A stretch of 64,000 nucleotides of DNA from Hoeflea sp038900095 (GTDB taxonomy: Bacteria; Pseudomonadota; Alphaproteobacteria; Rhizobiales; Rhizobiaceae), in NCBI RefSeq assembly GCF_038900095.1, contig NZ_JBBMQQ010000006.1, forward strand, positions 62,001 to 126,000, read 5' to 3'. Made by a program: the position numbers and the translations under genes. Positions 1 through 8,487 of this stretch are shown piece after piece. Under the pieces are notes generated by a model. The model made no database searches and was not told where the DNA came from. It saw only the letters and a program-made list of their open reading frames with translations. Numbering within the stretch: position 1 is the stretch's first letter; each line of letters opens with the position of its first letter.

Positions 1-361
1 CACTGAGAAACTGCTGGGCAAATTCCGCGTTCTTCTCCCCAACATTGGAGAATCCTGCAATCGTCTTTGCACCACCGATAATCTTGGCTTCAATACGGTC
101 GCGCCGCGCACCCTTCTTCAGCAGGCCGTTGATGAGCAATTCCATCAAATGCACGCCATAGCGGGTTGCTTCGCCACCGGACCCGTTGGCCGAACCGGGC
201 AACAGGAAATGATTCATGCCTCCAACACCTGCTACCGGGTCACGCATGCATGCAGCAACGCATGACCCCAGGATGGTGGAGAGCACGACGTCCGGATCAT
301 CTGACACTTTGTATTCGCCCTGGATCACGTGGATCCTGCGAAACTGGACGTCTGCTGTCAT
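1..361 (-). CDS. cheD: CheD, chemoreceptor glutamine deamidase (partial, C-terminus off the left edge)
   Basis: CheD deamidates glutamines on methyl-accepting chemoreceptors and tunes adaptation in the cytoplasm. About 120 residues are visible. They contain the family core: LGSCVA with the catalytic cysteine at residue 34, then GGMNHFLLP with the catalytic histidine at residue 51, and a GGAKT segment near the cut. The family usually has 160-200 residues, so roughly the last third lies outside the window. The ATG at 361 overlaps the stop of the upstream cheY in a TCAT/ATGA arrangement, indicating translational coupling. It is the last visible gene of a minus-strand chemotaxis operon whose order matches rhizobia. 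Confidence 0.93.
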   Translation of the reverse strand, partial: MTADVQFRRIHVIQGEYKVSDDPDVVLSTILGSCVAACMRDPVAGVGGMNHFLLPGSANGSGGEATRYGVHLMELLINGLLKKGARRDRIEAKIIGGAKTIAGFSNVGEKNAEFAQQFLS

Positions 362-747
362 TTCAGCGATCCAAACACTGCCTCAATCGCCGCTCTCATC
401 TTTTCGATGGTGAACGGTTTCGCCAGAACATTGTTTGCGCCGAGTGCAGCAGCCTTCTGAACCAATGCCCGGTCACCCTGGGCTGTCAGCATGATAAATG
501 CCGCTTTCTTGGTTGCCGGATTGGACCGGACCGCCTGGAGAAAGCCCAAGCCATCCATTTTCGGCATGTTGAAGTCCGAAATAACCAGATGGTGTGGTTG
601 CTGGGCCATGATCTTGGCACCTTGCTCTCCATCACCGGCCACAGTGATCTGTGTAAAGCCGAGCTGCTGGAGTGCGTCGCCGAGCAAGAGCCGGCTAGTC
701 ACCTGATCATCGACGATGAGAACCTTGATTTTCTGTGCAATGGACAT
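358..747 (-). CDS. cheY2: CheY-type response regulator (second CheY, motor-binding candidate)
   Basis: A single receiver domain of 129 residues. The acidic pair lies in VDD near residues 13-14, the phosphoacceptor is Asp58 in SDFNMPKMDG, and the conserved Thr (MLTAQ) and Lys (AKPF) are present. There is no output domain, so it acts by binding a partner, as CheY does at the flagellar switch. Its place between cheB and cheD is that of cheY2 in Sinorhizobium meliloti, where CheY2-P controls the motor and CheY1 is a phosphate sink; that role split is inferred from position. The ATG at 747 shares one base with the cheB stop (TGATG). A GTG just upstream at 750 is a less likely start. Confidence 0.9.
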   Translation of the reverse strand: MSIAQKIKVLIVDDQVTSRLLLGDALQQLGFTQITVAGDGEQGAKIMAQQPHHLVISDFNMPKMDGLGFLQAVRSNPATKKAAFIMLTAQGDRALVQKAAALGANNVLAKPFTIEKMRAAIEAVFGSLK

Positions 748-1817
748 CACGCGACCCTATCTTTGCGAGAGGTTGTTGTTGTTGACTTGAGGATCTCTTC
801 CCCAATCTGATTAAGAGGCAATTGGAAATCGACGGCACCAATCTCGTGCGCCACGCGCGGCATGCCGTAGACAACGCAGGTTTTTTCGTTCTGCCCCAAG
901 GTGGTGGCGCCGGCTTTGTGCATTTCCAGCAGGCCGGACGCTCCGTCACGCCCCATGCCTGTCAGGATAATTCCAACCGCCTTGCGCCCGGCAAGCTTTG
1001 CAACAGACTTGAACATGACGTCGACCGATGGCCGGTGGCCATTGACCGGAGCACCGTCGATCAACATGCACCGCGGCGCTGACGGGTTGGAAATCTCCAA
1101 ATGGCGGTCACCGCCCGGAGCCAGGTATATCCGGCCGATCTCGAGCCGGTCACCATCCTCGGCTTCCTTGACCCGTGGCGCGCACAGGCGGTTGAGCCGC
1201 TCGGCGAAACTCCTGGTGAAGGTCGCAGGCATGTGCTGGGTAATAACCGTGGGCGGACAGTTGGCCGGAAACTTGGTCAGAACCGCAATCAATGCCTCGA
1301 CACCGCCGGTGGACGCGCCGATGGCGATAATCTTGCGCGCCGGCTGGTAATCGCTGGGCGCGGCATAATCAGGCGCAGCGGCAGCTGCTGCCTGGCCGGC
1401 AACAACCGGATCTGGCGGATGACGCTTCGACCGCGCCGCGGCCTTTACCGTTTCGGCCAGTCCCGCGAACGGCCGCGGATCGCCCGGCAATGGCTTGCCG
1501 ATGCAATCGAACGCACCTATTTCAAGCGCGGCCAAGGTCGCCTCGGCGCCGCGCTGGGTCAGGGTCGAGACCATGATCACAGGCATCGGCCTGAGTTTCA
1601 TGATCTTCTCGAGAAACTCGATGCCATTCATGTTGGGCATCTCGACATCCAGAGTGACGACGTCGGGATTGAGCTTCTTGATGGCGCTCCGTGCCTCCAT
1701 GGCGTCGGCGGCCTCCCCGACGACCTCAATGCCCGGATCGGACCGCAGAACAGCCCTGATCAAGCTCCGCATCGTCGGAGAATCGTCGACAACAAGTACA
1801 CGCGTTCGTGCTGTCAT
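747..1817 (-). CDS. cheB: CheB, chemotaxis protein-glutamate methylesterase
   Basis: CheB removes methyl groups from chemoreceptors after phosphorylation by CheA and resets receptor sensitivity. The 356-residue protein has an N-terminal receiver domain with phosphoacceptor Asp57 (TLDVEMPNMNG). An alanine/proline-rich linker around residues 125-160 leads to the esterase domain, which carries the catalytic serine in GASTGG, the histidine in TQHMP and the aspartate in GMGRDGASG. Length and order are standard. The start at 1817 is an ATG five bases after the cheR stop. The C-terminus ends with a run of four threonines encoded by a short TTG-rich stretch, apparently unstructured. Confidence 0.97.
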   Translation of the reverse strand: MTARTRVLVVDDSPTMRSLIRAVLRSDPGIEVVGEAADAMEARSAIKKLNPDVVTLDVEMPNMNGIEFLEKIMKLRPMPVIMVSTLTQRGAEATLAALEIGAFDCIGKPLPGDPRPFAGLAETVKAAARSKRHPPDPVVAGQAAAAAAPDYAAPSDYQPARKIIAIGASTGGVEALIAVLTKFPANCPPTVITQHMPATFTRSFAERLNRLCAPRVKEAEDGDRLEIGRIYLAPGGDRHLEISNPSAPRCMLIDGAPVNGHRPSVDVMFKSVAKLAGRKAVGIILTGMGRDGASGLLEMHKAGATTLGQNEKTCVVYGMPRVAHEIGAVDFQLPLNQIGEEILKSTTTTSRKDRVA

Positions 1818-1822
1818 GAGTG

Positions 1823-2704
1823 TCAGACCCTCCCCTTGTGGCGATAGGTGGTGATGGCCGTGTTCTCAAAACGATCCTTGCCCTCGCCGGACAGCCGCTC
1901 AGAATGGCCAATGTAGAGATATCCGCCAGGCGGCAGGAGATCGGCGTAGCGAACCCAGATCTTCGCCTGGGTCGGTTCGTCGAAATAGATCACGACGTTG
2001 CGGCAGAAGATAACGTCAAACGGCCCGCGGAATGGCCACTGGGCCATCAGGTTGAGCTCCTTGAAGCTGATCAGCTGCTTGACCTGATCACTGATCTGCC
2101 AGCGTTTTTCCGGGGTCTGGGTAAACCACTTGCTGCGCATTCCGGCATCGACGGTCTCGATGGATTGCGCGTCATAGACACCGGCTTTTGCCTGCGCGAT
2201 GATTTTCGGATCGATGTCGGTGGCGAGGATCTTGAAATCCAGGTTGGCCACGTTCGGCGCCATGGAGAGCACGGTCAGGGCGATCGAATAGGGCTCCTGG
2301 CCATCGGAACAGGCAGAAGACCATATGCGAACCCGGCCGCCGGCATTGGCACGGGCGAGAAGACCGGGCAGAACCTCGGTGCGAAGATGCTCAAAATGAT
2401 GGTTCTCGCGGAAGAAGCGGGTGAAGTTGGTGGTCAGGAAACTCAACATCTCCCGCCGCTCTTCAGCGCCGGCGGCTGAACCGACAAGAGCGCAGTAATC
2501 CCGGAAGCTGTTCAGTCCGATCTGACGCAACCGCTTGGACAGCCGCGAATAGACCAGCGACGCCTTGGTCTCGTTGAGAGCAATGCCAGCATCGGCGTAG
2601 ATCATCGCGGCAATCTCGGAGAGATCCTTGCGGGTGAGCGGATACTCTCCCTTTACAAGGCATTCATCAGGCCGGCCCGATTGGAGTATAGCAGCGGCGC
2701 TCAT
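1823..2704 (-). CDS. cheR: CheR, chemoreceptor glutamate methyltransferase
   Basis: CheR transfers methyl groups from S-adenosylmethionine to glutamates on chemoreceptors, opposing CheB. The 293-residue protein shows the helical N-terminal domain (residues about 25-100, including SRLSKRLRQIGL and NFTRFFRE) and the SAM-binding domain with the WSSACSDGQEPYS signature. The late CheR motif FCRNVVIYFD is intact. The start ATG at 2704 overlaps the cheW stop by four bases, so the two should be translationally coupled. It lies between cheW and cheB, as in other rhizobial che operons. Confidence 0.97.
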   Translation of the reverse strand: MSAAAILQSGRPDECLVKGEYPLTRKDLSEIAAMIYADAGIALNETKASLVYSRLSKRLRQIGLNSFRDYCALVGSAAGAEERREMLSFLTTNFTRFFRENHHFEHLRTEVLPGLLARANAGGRVRIWSSACSDGQEPYSIALTVLSMAPNVANLDFKILATDIDPKIIAQAKAGVYDAQSIETVDAGMRSKWFTQTPEKRWQISDQVKQLISFKELNLMAQWPFRGPFDVIFCRNVVIYFDEPTQAKIWVRYADLLPPGGYLYIGHSERLSGEGKDRFENTAITTYRHKGRV

Positions 2705-3156
2705 GCGGCCTCACTTTCAATGCTGACAAAAAGGGCGTCGAGTTGAATAAAGCTGATCATTCGATCATCCATCGGAAGCATCCCTCGGATCAGGTCGCGA
2801 TCCATGTTCTTGCTGACGTCGGGCGCCGGGTGAATGTCGCTTGCGGGGACCGCGAGGATATCGGAAACCGAATCCACCAGCAGACCGACAATCTGGGTGC
2901 CGATCTGGGTGACGATAATGACATGTTCCTCGGTGGGTTCGGCTGGCGCCATTCCCAGTCTCAGTGACAGGTCCATTACCGGCAACACCGTACCGCGAAG
3001 GTTGATCACGCCGCGAACATAGCCCGGCGAGTGCGGCAGAATGGTCGCGGGTGTCCAGCTGCGGATTTCACGCACGGACATGACTTCGACGCAGAACGCC
3101 TGATCGCCAAGTGTAAAAGCAATCAATTCAAGCATGTCATTTTCCGAAATCCGCAT
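2701..3156 (-). CDS. cheW: CheW, receptor-kinase coupling protein
   Basis: CheW bridges chemoreceptors and CheA in the signalling array. The 151-residue protein is one CheW domain with the typical start of strand one (ELIAFTLGDQAFCVEV), the VREI segment, the VINLRGTVLPVMDL motif and VDSVSDIL. The ATG at 3156 gives MRIS; a second in-frame Met at residue 8 is possible. It sits 12 bases after the cheA stop and overlaps the cheR start, consistent with one transcript. It is the only free CheW domain in the visible part of the operon; CheA carries its own at the C-terminus. Confidence 0.96.
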   Translation of the reverse strand: MRISENDMLELIAFTLGDQAFCVEVMSVREIRSWTPATILPHSPGYVRGVINLRGTVLPVMDLSLRLGMAPAEPTEEHVIIVTQIGTQIVGLLVDSVSDILAVPASDIHPAPDVSKNMDRDLIRGMLPMDDRMISFIQLDALFVSIESEAA

Positions 3157-3168
3157 TATGCCCTGCCC

Positions 3169-5418
3169 CTAGCCGGTTGCCGCGAGGACCATGTCAGGGC
3201 TCAGCGGCTGACCGCGAGAAGCCGTGACAACAGCATCGACATCGAGAATGAGAGCCACTCGACCATCACCGAGAATTGTCGCGGCAGCGATGCCCGGGAC
3301 ATTGGTGTAGTTGGCTTCGAGGCTCTTGATGACAACCTGGCGCTGACCCTGGATAGCGTCGACCATGAGCGCGCGCTGACCGCCGCCTTCGGATTCCACC
3401 AGCAAGGCCACTCCGTCGATCGGGTTGGCCAGATCGGACCGGAAGTTGAGGATGTTGCCGACATCGACAAGCGGACAGAAGGTGTCGCGGATGGCTATAA
3501 GCCGCTGGCTTGGGCCAAAGGAATGAATATCGGCCTTTTCCGGCTGCAGCGTTTCGACGATGGCGGTGAGCGGCACGACCAGTGTCTGGTTGGCGACCGT
3601 GACAACCATTCCGTCGAGAACGGCCAGCGTCAGCGGCAGGCTCATGGTGAAGACCGAGCCCTTGCCGGGCTTGGAGGTGATCGAAATTCGGCCGCCCAAG
3701 GCCTGGATGGAGCGCTTGACCACATCCATGCCGACGCCACGTCCGGAGATATCGGAGATCTTGTCCGCGGTCGAGAAACCGGGATGGAAGATCAGGTTGT
3801 CGATATCCTCGTCGCTCAGGTTTGAATCCGGTGTGATCAGCCCGTTCTCGATGGCCTTGGCCTTGACGCGTTCACGGTTGATGCCTGCGCCGTCATCGGC
3901 AATTTCGATTACAATGCGGCCGGAGCGGTGTTTCGCGCTGAGACGCAGCACACCTTCGGCGTTCTTGCCGAGCTCGGTGCGCTTCTCGGGCCTTTCCAGC
4001 CCGTGATCGACCGCGTTGCGGATCATGTGGGTCAGCGGTTCGGCGATCTTGTCGATAACCGTCTTGTCGACTTCGGTGTTTTCACCTTCGGTGACCAGTC
4101 GAACCTGCTTGCCGGTCATGTCTGCGATTTCGCGAACGATACGGCCCATGCGCTGGAACACCGGCTTGACCGGCTGGGCGCGGATGGCCATCACGCTGTC
4201 CTGGATTTCCCGGGTCAGCTGCTGAAGCTCTTCAAGTCCGAGGTTGACGGCAGACGAGCCGCCGCTTTCGTTTTCAACCACGCTCTGCGCCAGCATGGCC
4301 TGGTTGATCACCAGCTCGCCGACCAGGTTGATCAGACGATCAACGCGGTCAAGATCAACGCGGATGGTCTGCGGCGCCGCAGGGACTGCGGGAACGACGG
4401 TTTCCTTTTTCTCGCTTTCGGCAATCGCCTTGGCTGCAAGCGGCAGGTTTGCCGGAGCCTTTGCGGGTTCTTCGGCGGCTGCAGGCGCGGGGGCGGCAGC
4501 TTCGGCAGAAACCGCCGGCTGGTCTTCCAGCAACGACAGGTCAAACGGAACCGCAGCCATCGGCTGTTCCTCGCCCGATGCGGCGGGGGCGGCAAATGCC
4601 TCCTCGTCGGCGCCGGCGGTGATTTCAACGGTGGCGTCCCACTCGACGAATTCGAACACGTGACGAATGGCTTCTTCGTCGCTCTCGGTTTCAATCCGGA
4701 TCAACCAGGAGAAGTAAGAGCCTTCCGGATCGAGCATGTCCAGCGAAGGCAGATCGTCTGTCTCGCAGCGGACCTGAAGGTCGCCGAGCTTGGCGAGTTC
4801 GCGCAGGATCAGGACCGATTCATTGCCCTTCGCATAAAGATCGGAGCGGGGTTTGAAGCGAACAGTGAAAACCGAGCGGCCGTCTTCGATCGCCAGTTCA
4901 TCATCCAGGCTGTCGAAGCTGAACGGAACCGGCTGGAAGCCGCTGTCATCGGTGGGCTCGACCGCTTCGGCGGCCGGAGCAGGCTCTTCGGTTTTTGCAG
5001 GTTCCGGCGCCGCGGCAGAAGCACTCGGTACCGGCTGGCCCTTGGCGTAGGCTTCAAGTTCGGCGACCAGGCCCGAGGTCCGGGTTGAATCGACGGTGCC
5101 GCCGTCGCGGGATGCCGCCGTCAGGTCGGCGAGAACGTCCGCAGACCGGAGCATGACCTTGAGCAGGTCCGGAGACGCTTCAAGCTTGTTGGATCGAACG
5201 CAATCAAGTGTTGTCTCGAACACGTGAGCGAAGGAGACGAGATCGTCGAGGCCGAATGCCCCTGCGCCACCCTTGATCGAATGCACGGCGCGGAAAACCG
5301 CATTCACCGTTTCCGGATCGGTGTCGCCATCATTGAGTCGGAGCAGACCGGATTCCAGTTCAGCGAGTTGTTCCTCGCATTCCTGGAAAAAGATCTCCTT
5401 GATTTCATTCATGTCCAT
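3169..5418 (-). CDS. cheA: CheA, chemotaxis sensor histidine kinase
   Basis: CheA autophosphorylates in response to receptors and passes the phosphate to the CheY proteins and CheB. The 749-residue protein begins with an Hpt domain whose phosphorylated histidine is His46 (AVHSIKGGAGAFGL). A regulator-binding domain follows around residues 160-270, flanked by alanine/proline/glutamate-rich linkers. Then come the dimerisation helices, the ATPase domain (N-box HMIRNAVDHGLE, G-box GRGVGMDVV) and a C-terminal CheW-like domain. All kinase motifs look intact. The start ATG at 5418 follows an AGGA Shine-Dalgarno, 13 bases after the cheY1 stop. Confidence 0.97.
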   Translation of the reverse strand: MDMNEIKEIFFQECEEQLAELESGLLRLNDGDTDPETVNAVFRAVHSIKGGAGAFGLDDLVSFAHVFETTLDCVRSNKLEASPDLLKVMLRSADVLADLTAASRDGGTVDSTRTSGLVAELEAYAKGQPVPSASAAAPEPAKTEEPAPAAEAVEPTDDSGFQPVPFSFDSLDDELAIEDGRSVFTVRFKPRSDLYAKGNESVLILRELAKLGDLQVRCETDDLPSLDMLDPEGSYFSWLIRIETESDEEAIRHVFEFVEWDATVEITAGADEEAFAAPAASGEEQPMAAVPFDLSLLEDQPAVSAEAAAPAPAAAEEPAKAPANLPLAAKAIAESEKKETVVPAVPAAPQTIRVDLDRVDRLINLVGELVINQAMLAQSVVENESGGSSAVNLGLEELQQLTREIQDSVMAIRAQPVKPVFQRMGRIVREIADMTGKQVRLVTEGENTEVDKTVIDKIAEPLTHMIRNAVDHGLERPEKRTELGKNAEGVLRLSAKHRSGRIVIEIADDGAGINRERVKAKAIENGLITPDSNLSDEDIDNLIFHPGFSTADKISDISGRGVGMDVVKRSIQALGGRISITSKPGKGSVFTMSLPLTLAVLDGMVVTVANQTLVVPLTAIVETLQPEKADIHSFGPSQRLIAIRDTFCPLVDVGNILNFRSDLANPIDGVALLVESEGGGQRALMVDAIQGQRQVVIKSLEANYTNVPGIAAATILGDGRVALILDVDAVVTASRGQPLSPDMVLAATG

Positions 5419-5431
5419 GGGGAAGATCCTG

Positions 5432-5797
5432 TCAGGCGGTTACACGCTCGATGGCGGCGATCAGCTTCGATGGGTCAAAAGGTTTAACAATCCAACCAGT
5501 TGCGCCGGCTTCACGAGCACGATTCTTCTTTTCCGCGTCGCTTTCGGTGGTTAGAACCAGGATCGGAATTGCGCGGTAGCGGTCGTTCTGCCGCACGCCT
5601 TCGATGAAACCAAAACCATCCAGCCGCGGCATGTTGATGTCGGTGACGATGACGTCGGGATTGGATTCTTCGAGCACTTCGAGGCCTTCGACGCCGTCTT
5701 CCGCTTGAACGATGTCAAAGCCGGCGTTGTTCAGGGTCACCAGCAACATGTTGCGGATGGTTCGCGAGTCATCGACCGTGAGAACCTTCTTCTTCAT
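5432..5797 (-). CDS. cheY1: CheY-type response regulator (first CheY, phosphate-sink candidate)
   Basis: A 121-residue stand-alone receiver domain. Asp9/Asp10 form the acidic pocket, Asp53 in VTDINMPRLDG is the phosphoacceptor, and LTTES and VKPF supply the conserved Thr and Lys. It lies directly upstream of cheA, the slot of S. meliloti cheY1, whose product drains phosphate from CheY2 through CheA. That role is inferred from position, because sequence alone does not separate sink from motor regulator. The ATG at 5797 overlaps the stop of the upstream STAS gene by four bases (ATGA). Confidence 0.92.
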   Translation of the reverse strand: MKKKVLTVDDSRTIRNMLLVTLNNAGFDIVQAEDGVEGLEVLEESNPDVIVTDINMPRLDGFGFIEGVRQNDRYRAIPILVLTTESDAEKKNRAREAGATGWIVKPFDPSKLIAAIERVTA

Positions 5798-6093
5798 TTC
5801 AACATCTCCTTTGGAAGCAGAGCTTCATCCGAAATTCCTAGTAATTGCAGTGTCTTGGTAAAGACATCCGAAGCCGGCTCCACCTTGAAATTCTGATCTT
5901 CCGCGCGCCAGCTCTTGGCGGCGGCCAACAGCACCTGGATGCACTGGGCACCAACCCGGGTGACATCCGATGCATCAATGTCGATGTCCTCGCCCTTGTG
6001 CGCGAGCACCTGTTCATGCAGCCGACTGGCTGCGTTGAGGTCGAGAACCTCCGGCAGTTTCAGAACTTTCGGTGATGTACCGTCAGACGACAT
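5794..6093 (-). CDS. cheS: Small STAS-domain protein in the position of CheS
   Basis: A 99-residue acidic protein with a STAS/anti-sigma-antagonist-like fold signature: LPEVLDLNAASRLHEQVL, then DIDASDVTRVGAQCIQVLLAA. The usual phosphorylatable serine region reads VGAQC, so it may not be phosphorylated as SpoIIAA is. The 97-residue CheS of S. meliloti is encoded in the same place, between the soluble receptor gene and cheY1; it binds CheA and speeds CheY1 dephosphorylation. The name rests on position and size, and the STAS assignment on what I see. Its stop overlaps the cheY1 start. It lies 63 bases downstream of the receptor gene. Confidence 0.7.
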   Translation of the reverse strand: MSSDGTSPKVLKLPEVLDLNAASRLHEQVLAHKGEDIDIDASDVTRVGAQCIQVLLAAAKSWRAEDQNFKVEPASDVFTKTLQLLGISDEALLPKEMLK

Positions 6094-6156
6094 GTCGACT
6101 ATCCTCGCTTTTGAATGGGCAAACGCAGTGTGGCGCTATCTGTTTCTGGTTCAGGC

Positions 6157-7806
6157 TCATCGTGCGAGCCTCCGCTGCGGCGGCTGTTCCTGTCCGGCCT
6201 GCGCAGATGCCGGCTGAGCCGACAGCTCGACAGTCTGAAACCCTGCGTGGCGCTGCTCACGGTGCAGGCGGATCTGTTCGCCAAGTTCGGAAATAACGAG
6301 CCGAAGATCGGCGCCGGCTTCAGCCGCGCCTGCAAACTGTGCCGCACCGGAATTGATCTGGCCGGAAATCTTTCCCAGGGAGATAGCCGAACCGCCGATC
6401 TGGTCGGCTTCGGTCTGCGTCTGGGTGCCGACGCCTGAAACGGATTGCGATATGTTGCCCACCTGCTCGACAAGTCCCGAAATGGCTGACCGGGTCTGAT
6501 CGACCAGTTCGACGCCACGCCCGACATGGGACTTGGCGTCGGAAACCAGATCCTTGATTTCGTTGGCGGCGCCAGCCGACCTCTGTGCAAGGCCGCGGAC
6601 TTCGGTCGCGACAACTGCGAAGCCGCGACCGGCATCACCTGCGCGGGCAGCCTCGATCCCCGCATTGAGCGCCAGCAGATTGGTCTGGAATGCGATTTCC
6701 TCGATAACCGAGATGATCTTGCCGATCTGTTCGGCTGAATTCTCGACGCCGGCCATGGCATCGATGGCGTCGGCAACAACCCGGTCACCGGCCTCGGCGC
6801 TCTTGCGGGCTTCGGCAATCAGGTTTTCGGCCTTCAGTGCGGCCTCGGCCGTCACGCGCATGCGGTCGGCAATGGCGGCAAGACCGCTGTGCTCTTCGTC
6901 AACTGATGCGCCCTGGCGCTCGATCTCGACGCGAACAGCCTCGATATCGTCGCTCAGCCGCACTGCGAGCTGTTCGGCCTCGGCCAGGCTGGCAGCGGCG
7001 CCGGTCACAAGGTCTTCAAGGCGGCTGACCGCACGATTGAAATTGTCGGCAGCCTGCCGGTGCGGCTCGATGTTTTCCGGCTCGATCCGCACGGAAAGGT
7101 CGCCATCAGCCAATTGGGCAAGTGCCGCACCCAAGGTGGATTCAACCAGCGCGCGTTCCCCGGCGATTTCGTCTTCGCGCTGCCGGGTCAAAGTTCTGGC
7201 CTGCTCGCCAAGCCTGTGGGTGACCTGCACGTCGATGTCGATGAGAGCGGCCTTGACGACATCGACAAGGCGGTCAGCCAGCAGGTTGCGATCGGACTGG
7301 CGTGAAAAACTCCTGAACAGGCCGGTGCGGCTTTCGTCGACAAGCCGGCGGATAACCCGTTCGAGAACCAGCGCATGTCCACCGATGGACCAGCCTGCGT
7401 CGAGGCCTATGCGCTGGCGAACCTCACCGAGAATGACCGACCGGTCCGCATAAAGACCATCAAAACGGCCATCGGCCAGAATCGACCAATGGGCCACTTC
7501 CAGCTCTTCAAGCCGGTCGATCTGGCGACCGGATGTAAACAGCGAGGCGATTTCGGGAGTGTTCTGGAGGCGTTCGAAAAAGGCCGAGAGTGCAATGCGG
7601 GCTTCGGCCTCGATCATCGGCCGCATGCCGCGCAGGCGGTCGCCGCTGTCCTGATCAAGCCGGGTCAGCTCAAGCCGTGCGCGCAGGCCGTCAGCGGCTG
7701 CTGCATCCCTCACCCTTGCTTGAACCTGCCCCACGCGTTTAACCCCAACAGTCGGCCATGAGCCGAAGACTTCGACTGGACCAGTCTGACTGCGGTGTGG
7801 CGTCAA
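6157..7806 (-). CDS. icpA: Soluble globin-coupled chemoreceptor (IcpA/McpE-like)
   Basis: A cytoplasmic methyl-accepting chemotaxis protein with no membrane segment. Residues about 40-190 resemble a protoglobin sensor (HemAT type), ending in RQRIGLDAGWSIGGH. The C-terminal half is a long coiled coil with the conserved signalling hairpin (EEIAFQTNLLALNAGIEAA). R. leguminosarum IcpA, first gene of its che operon, has this architecture. The haem-ligand position before RIGL reads Arg130 instead of His, so haem binding is doubtful. No ATG start exists: TTG at 7806 opens the frame, and GTG at 7734, eight bases after TTGGGG, is a good alternative. It heads the che operon. Confidence 0.85.
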   Translation of the reverse strand: MTPHRSQTGPVEVFGSWPTVGVKRVGQVQARVRDAAAADGLRARLELTRLDQDSGDRLRGMRPMIEAEARIALSAFFERLQNTPEIASLFTSGRQIDRLEELEVAHWSILADGRFDGLYADRSVILGEVRQRIGLDAGWSIGGHALVLERVIRRLVDESRTGLFRSFSRQSDRNLLADRLVDVVKAALIDIDVQVTHRLGEQARTLTRQREDEIAGERALVESTLGAALAQLADGDLSVRIEPENIEPHRQAADNFNRAVSRLEDLVTGAAASLAEAEQLAVRLSDDIEAVRVEIERQGASVDEEHSGLAAIADRMRVTAEAALKAENLIAEARKSAEAGDRVVADAIDAMAGVENSAEQIGKIISVIEEIAFQTNLLALNAGIEAARAGDAGRGFAVVATEVRGLAQRSAGAANEIKDLVSDAKSHVGRGVELVDQTRSAISGLVEQVGNISQSVSGVGTQTQTEADQIGGSAISLGKISGQINSGAAQFAGAAEAGADLRLVISELGEQIRLHREQRHAGFQTVELSAQPASAQAGQEQPPQRRLAR

Positions 7807-8179
7807 AACACTTGATGTCCCTGTCGCGCTTGCTGACAGGACACAGCCGGTGTTTTCATACCGTGCGCCTCTTGGCCCATGAAATTCTGGAAATCCGGAT
7901 CTTGCCGGAACCTTGGAGCGGCTTCATGCCTTTGTGGGAGGCGAACAGGTCGCGCATATCCACAATCCGAAGATTAGATTGTTTTTTACGTATTAATCCT
8001 TGCCCGAAGGTTAACGCCGGTTATCAGTGTTAATCATATTTCGCGGGCAATTGCGGGCCTTCCATGCCAAGCTCCGGCCAGTCTCAACTCATGTGAATTG
8101 TTGCAGCACAAGCTTGGGACAAGTTGCGCCCCGTAGTTTCTACTCCGAATATGACAATGATGTCAGTTGGGACCGAGCA
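7807..8179. other. Intergenic region upstream of the chemotaxis operon
   Basis: About 370 bases without a supportable protein gene, lying between the chemotaxis operon on the minus strand and a small plus-strand reading frame. It must hold the che operon promoter. I see no clear sigma-70 or sigma-54 element. A patch around 7975-8040 is markedly AT-rich for this genome (GATTGTTTTTTACGTATTAA). No palindrome or repeat stands out. Confidence 0.5.
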
Positions 8180-8290
8180 ATGATTGTTCTTGGAATTGGC
8201 GCGATCGTAATCGCGATCACCACTCTCGCAAGTTTTTCACTTCTTCTTCACTCGAGAGAACCGCGCCGCCGCTTCAAGCGGATTTTCTGA
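8180..8290 (+). CDS. Possible 36-residue single-pass membrane peptide
   Basis: A short frame starting ATG at 8180 with a weak purine stretch (GGGACCGAG) in front. The product has a hydrophobic N-terminal segment (residues 1-24, rich in Ile, Ala, Leu and Val) and a strongly basic tail (REPRRRFKRIF), as in single-pass membrane peptides with an inside-positive C-terminus. It stands alone between two minus-strand operons, and a strong plus-strand terminator lies 80 bases downstream, which supports plus-strand transcription here. I recognise no family. A chance frame in a regulatory region, or a non-coding RNA ending at the same terminator, cannot be excluded. Confidence 0.4.
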   Translation: MIVLGIGAIVIAITTLASFSLLLHSREPRRRFKRIF

Positions 8291-8371
8291 GCTGTAAAAA
8301 GCTCTTGCGGACACAGTCTCTTTACTGCTTTCCGCATCGCCCGGTCATACATGCACGAGAGCTAAGGTTTT

Positions 8372-8410
8372 AACCACGGACTGCAAGATCTCGCAGTCCG
8401 TGGTTGTTTT
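8372..8410 (+). terminator. Strong intrinsic terminator hairpin
   Basis: Perfect 13-bp stem: AACCACGGACTGC at 8372-8384 pairs with 8393-8405 around an eight-base loop. GTTTT follows on the plus strand. On the minus strand the stem is followed by TTAAAA, so termination in that direction would be poorer. It ends a plus-strand transcript arising between 7.8 and 8.37 kb and shields the minus-strand DUF1513 gene, whose stop codon is near 8488. Confidence 0.8.
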
Positions 8411-8487
8411 GCGAGCGGTTGCCATGTCCCATTCTGGATGATCCCGGCTTGTTTGCTGCCATCCAGGCCCGCAATCGAAGTCCACGA

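Noticed and set aside
769..785. Short TTG-rich run at the cheB end as a regulatory microsatellite
   Set aside because: It encodes the four threonines of the CheB C-terminus and is too short and in frame to suggest phase variation.
3928..5088. Plus-strand frame opposite cheA (386 codons)
   Set aside because: Repetitive Arg/Gly/Phe composition typical of the complement of Ala/Pro/Glu-rich linkers in CheA.
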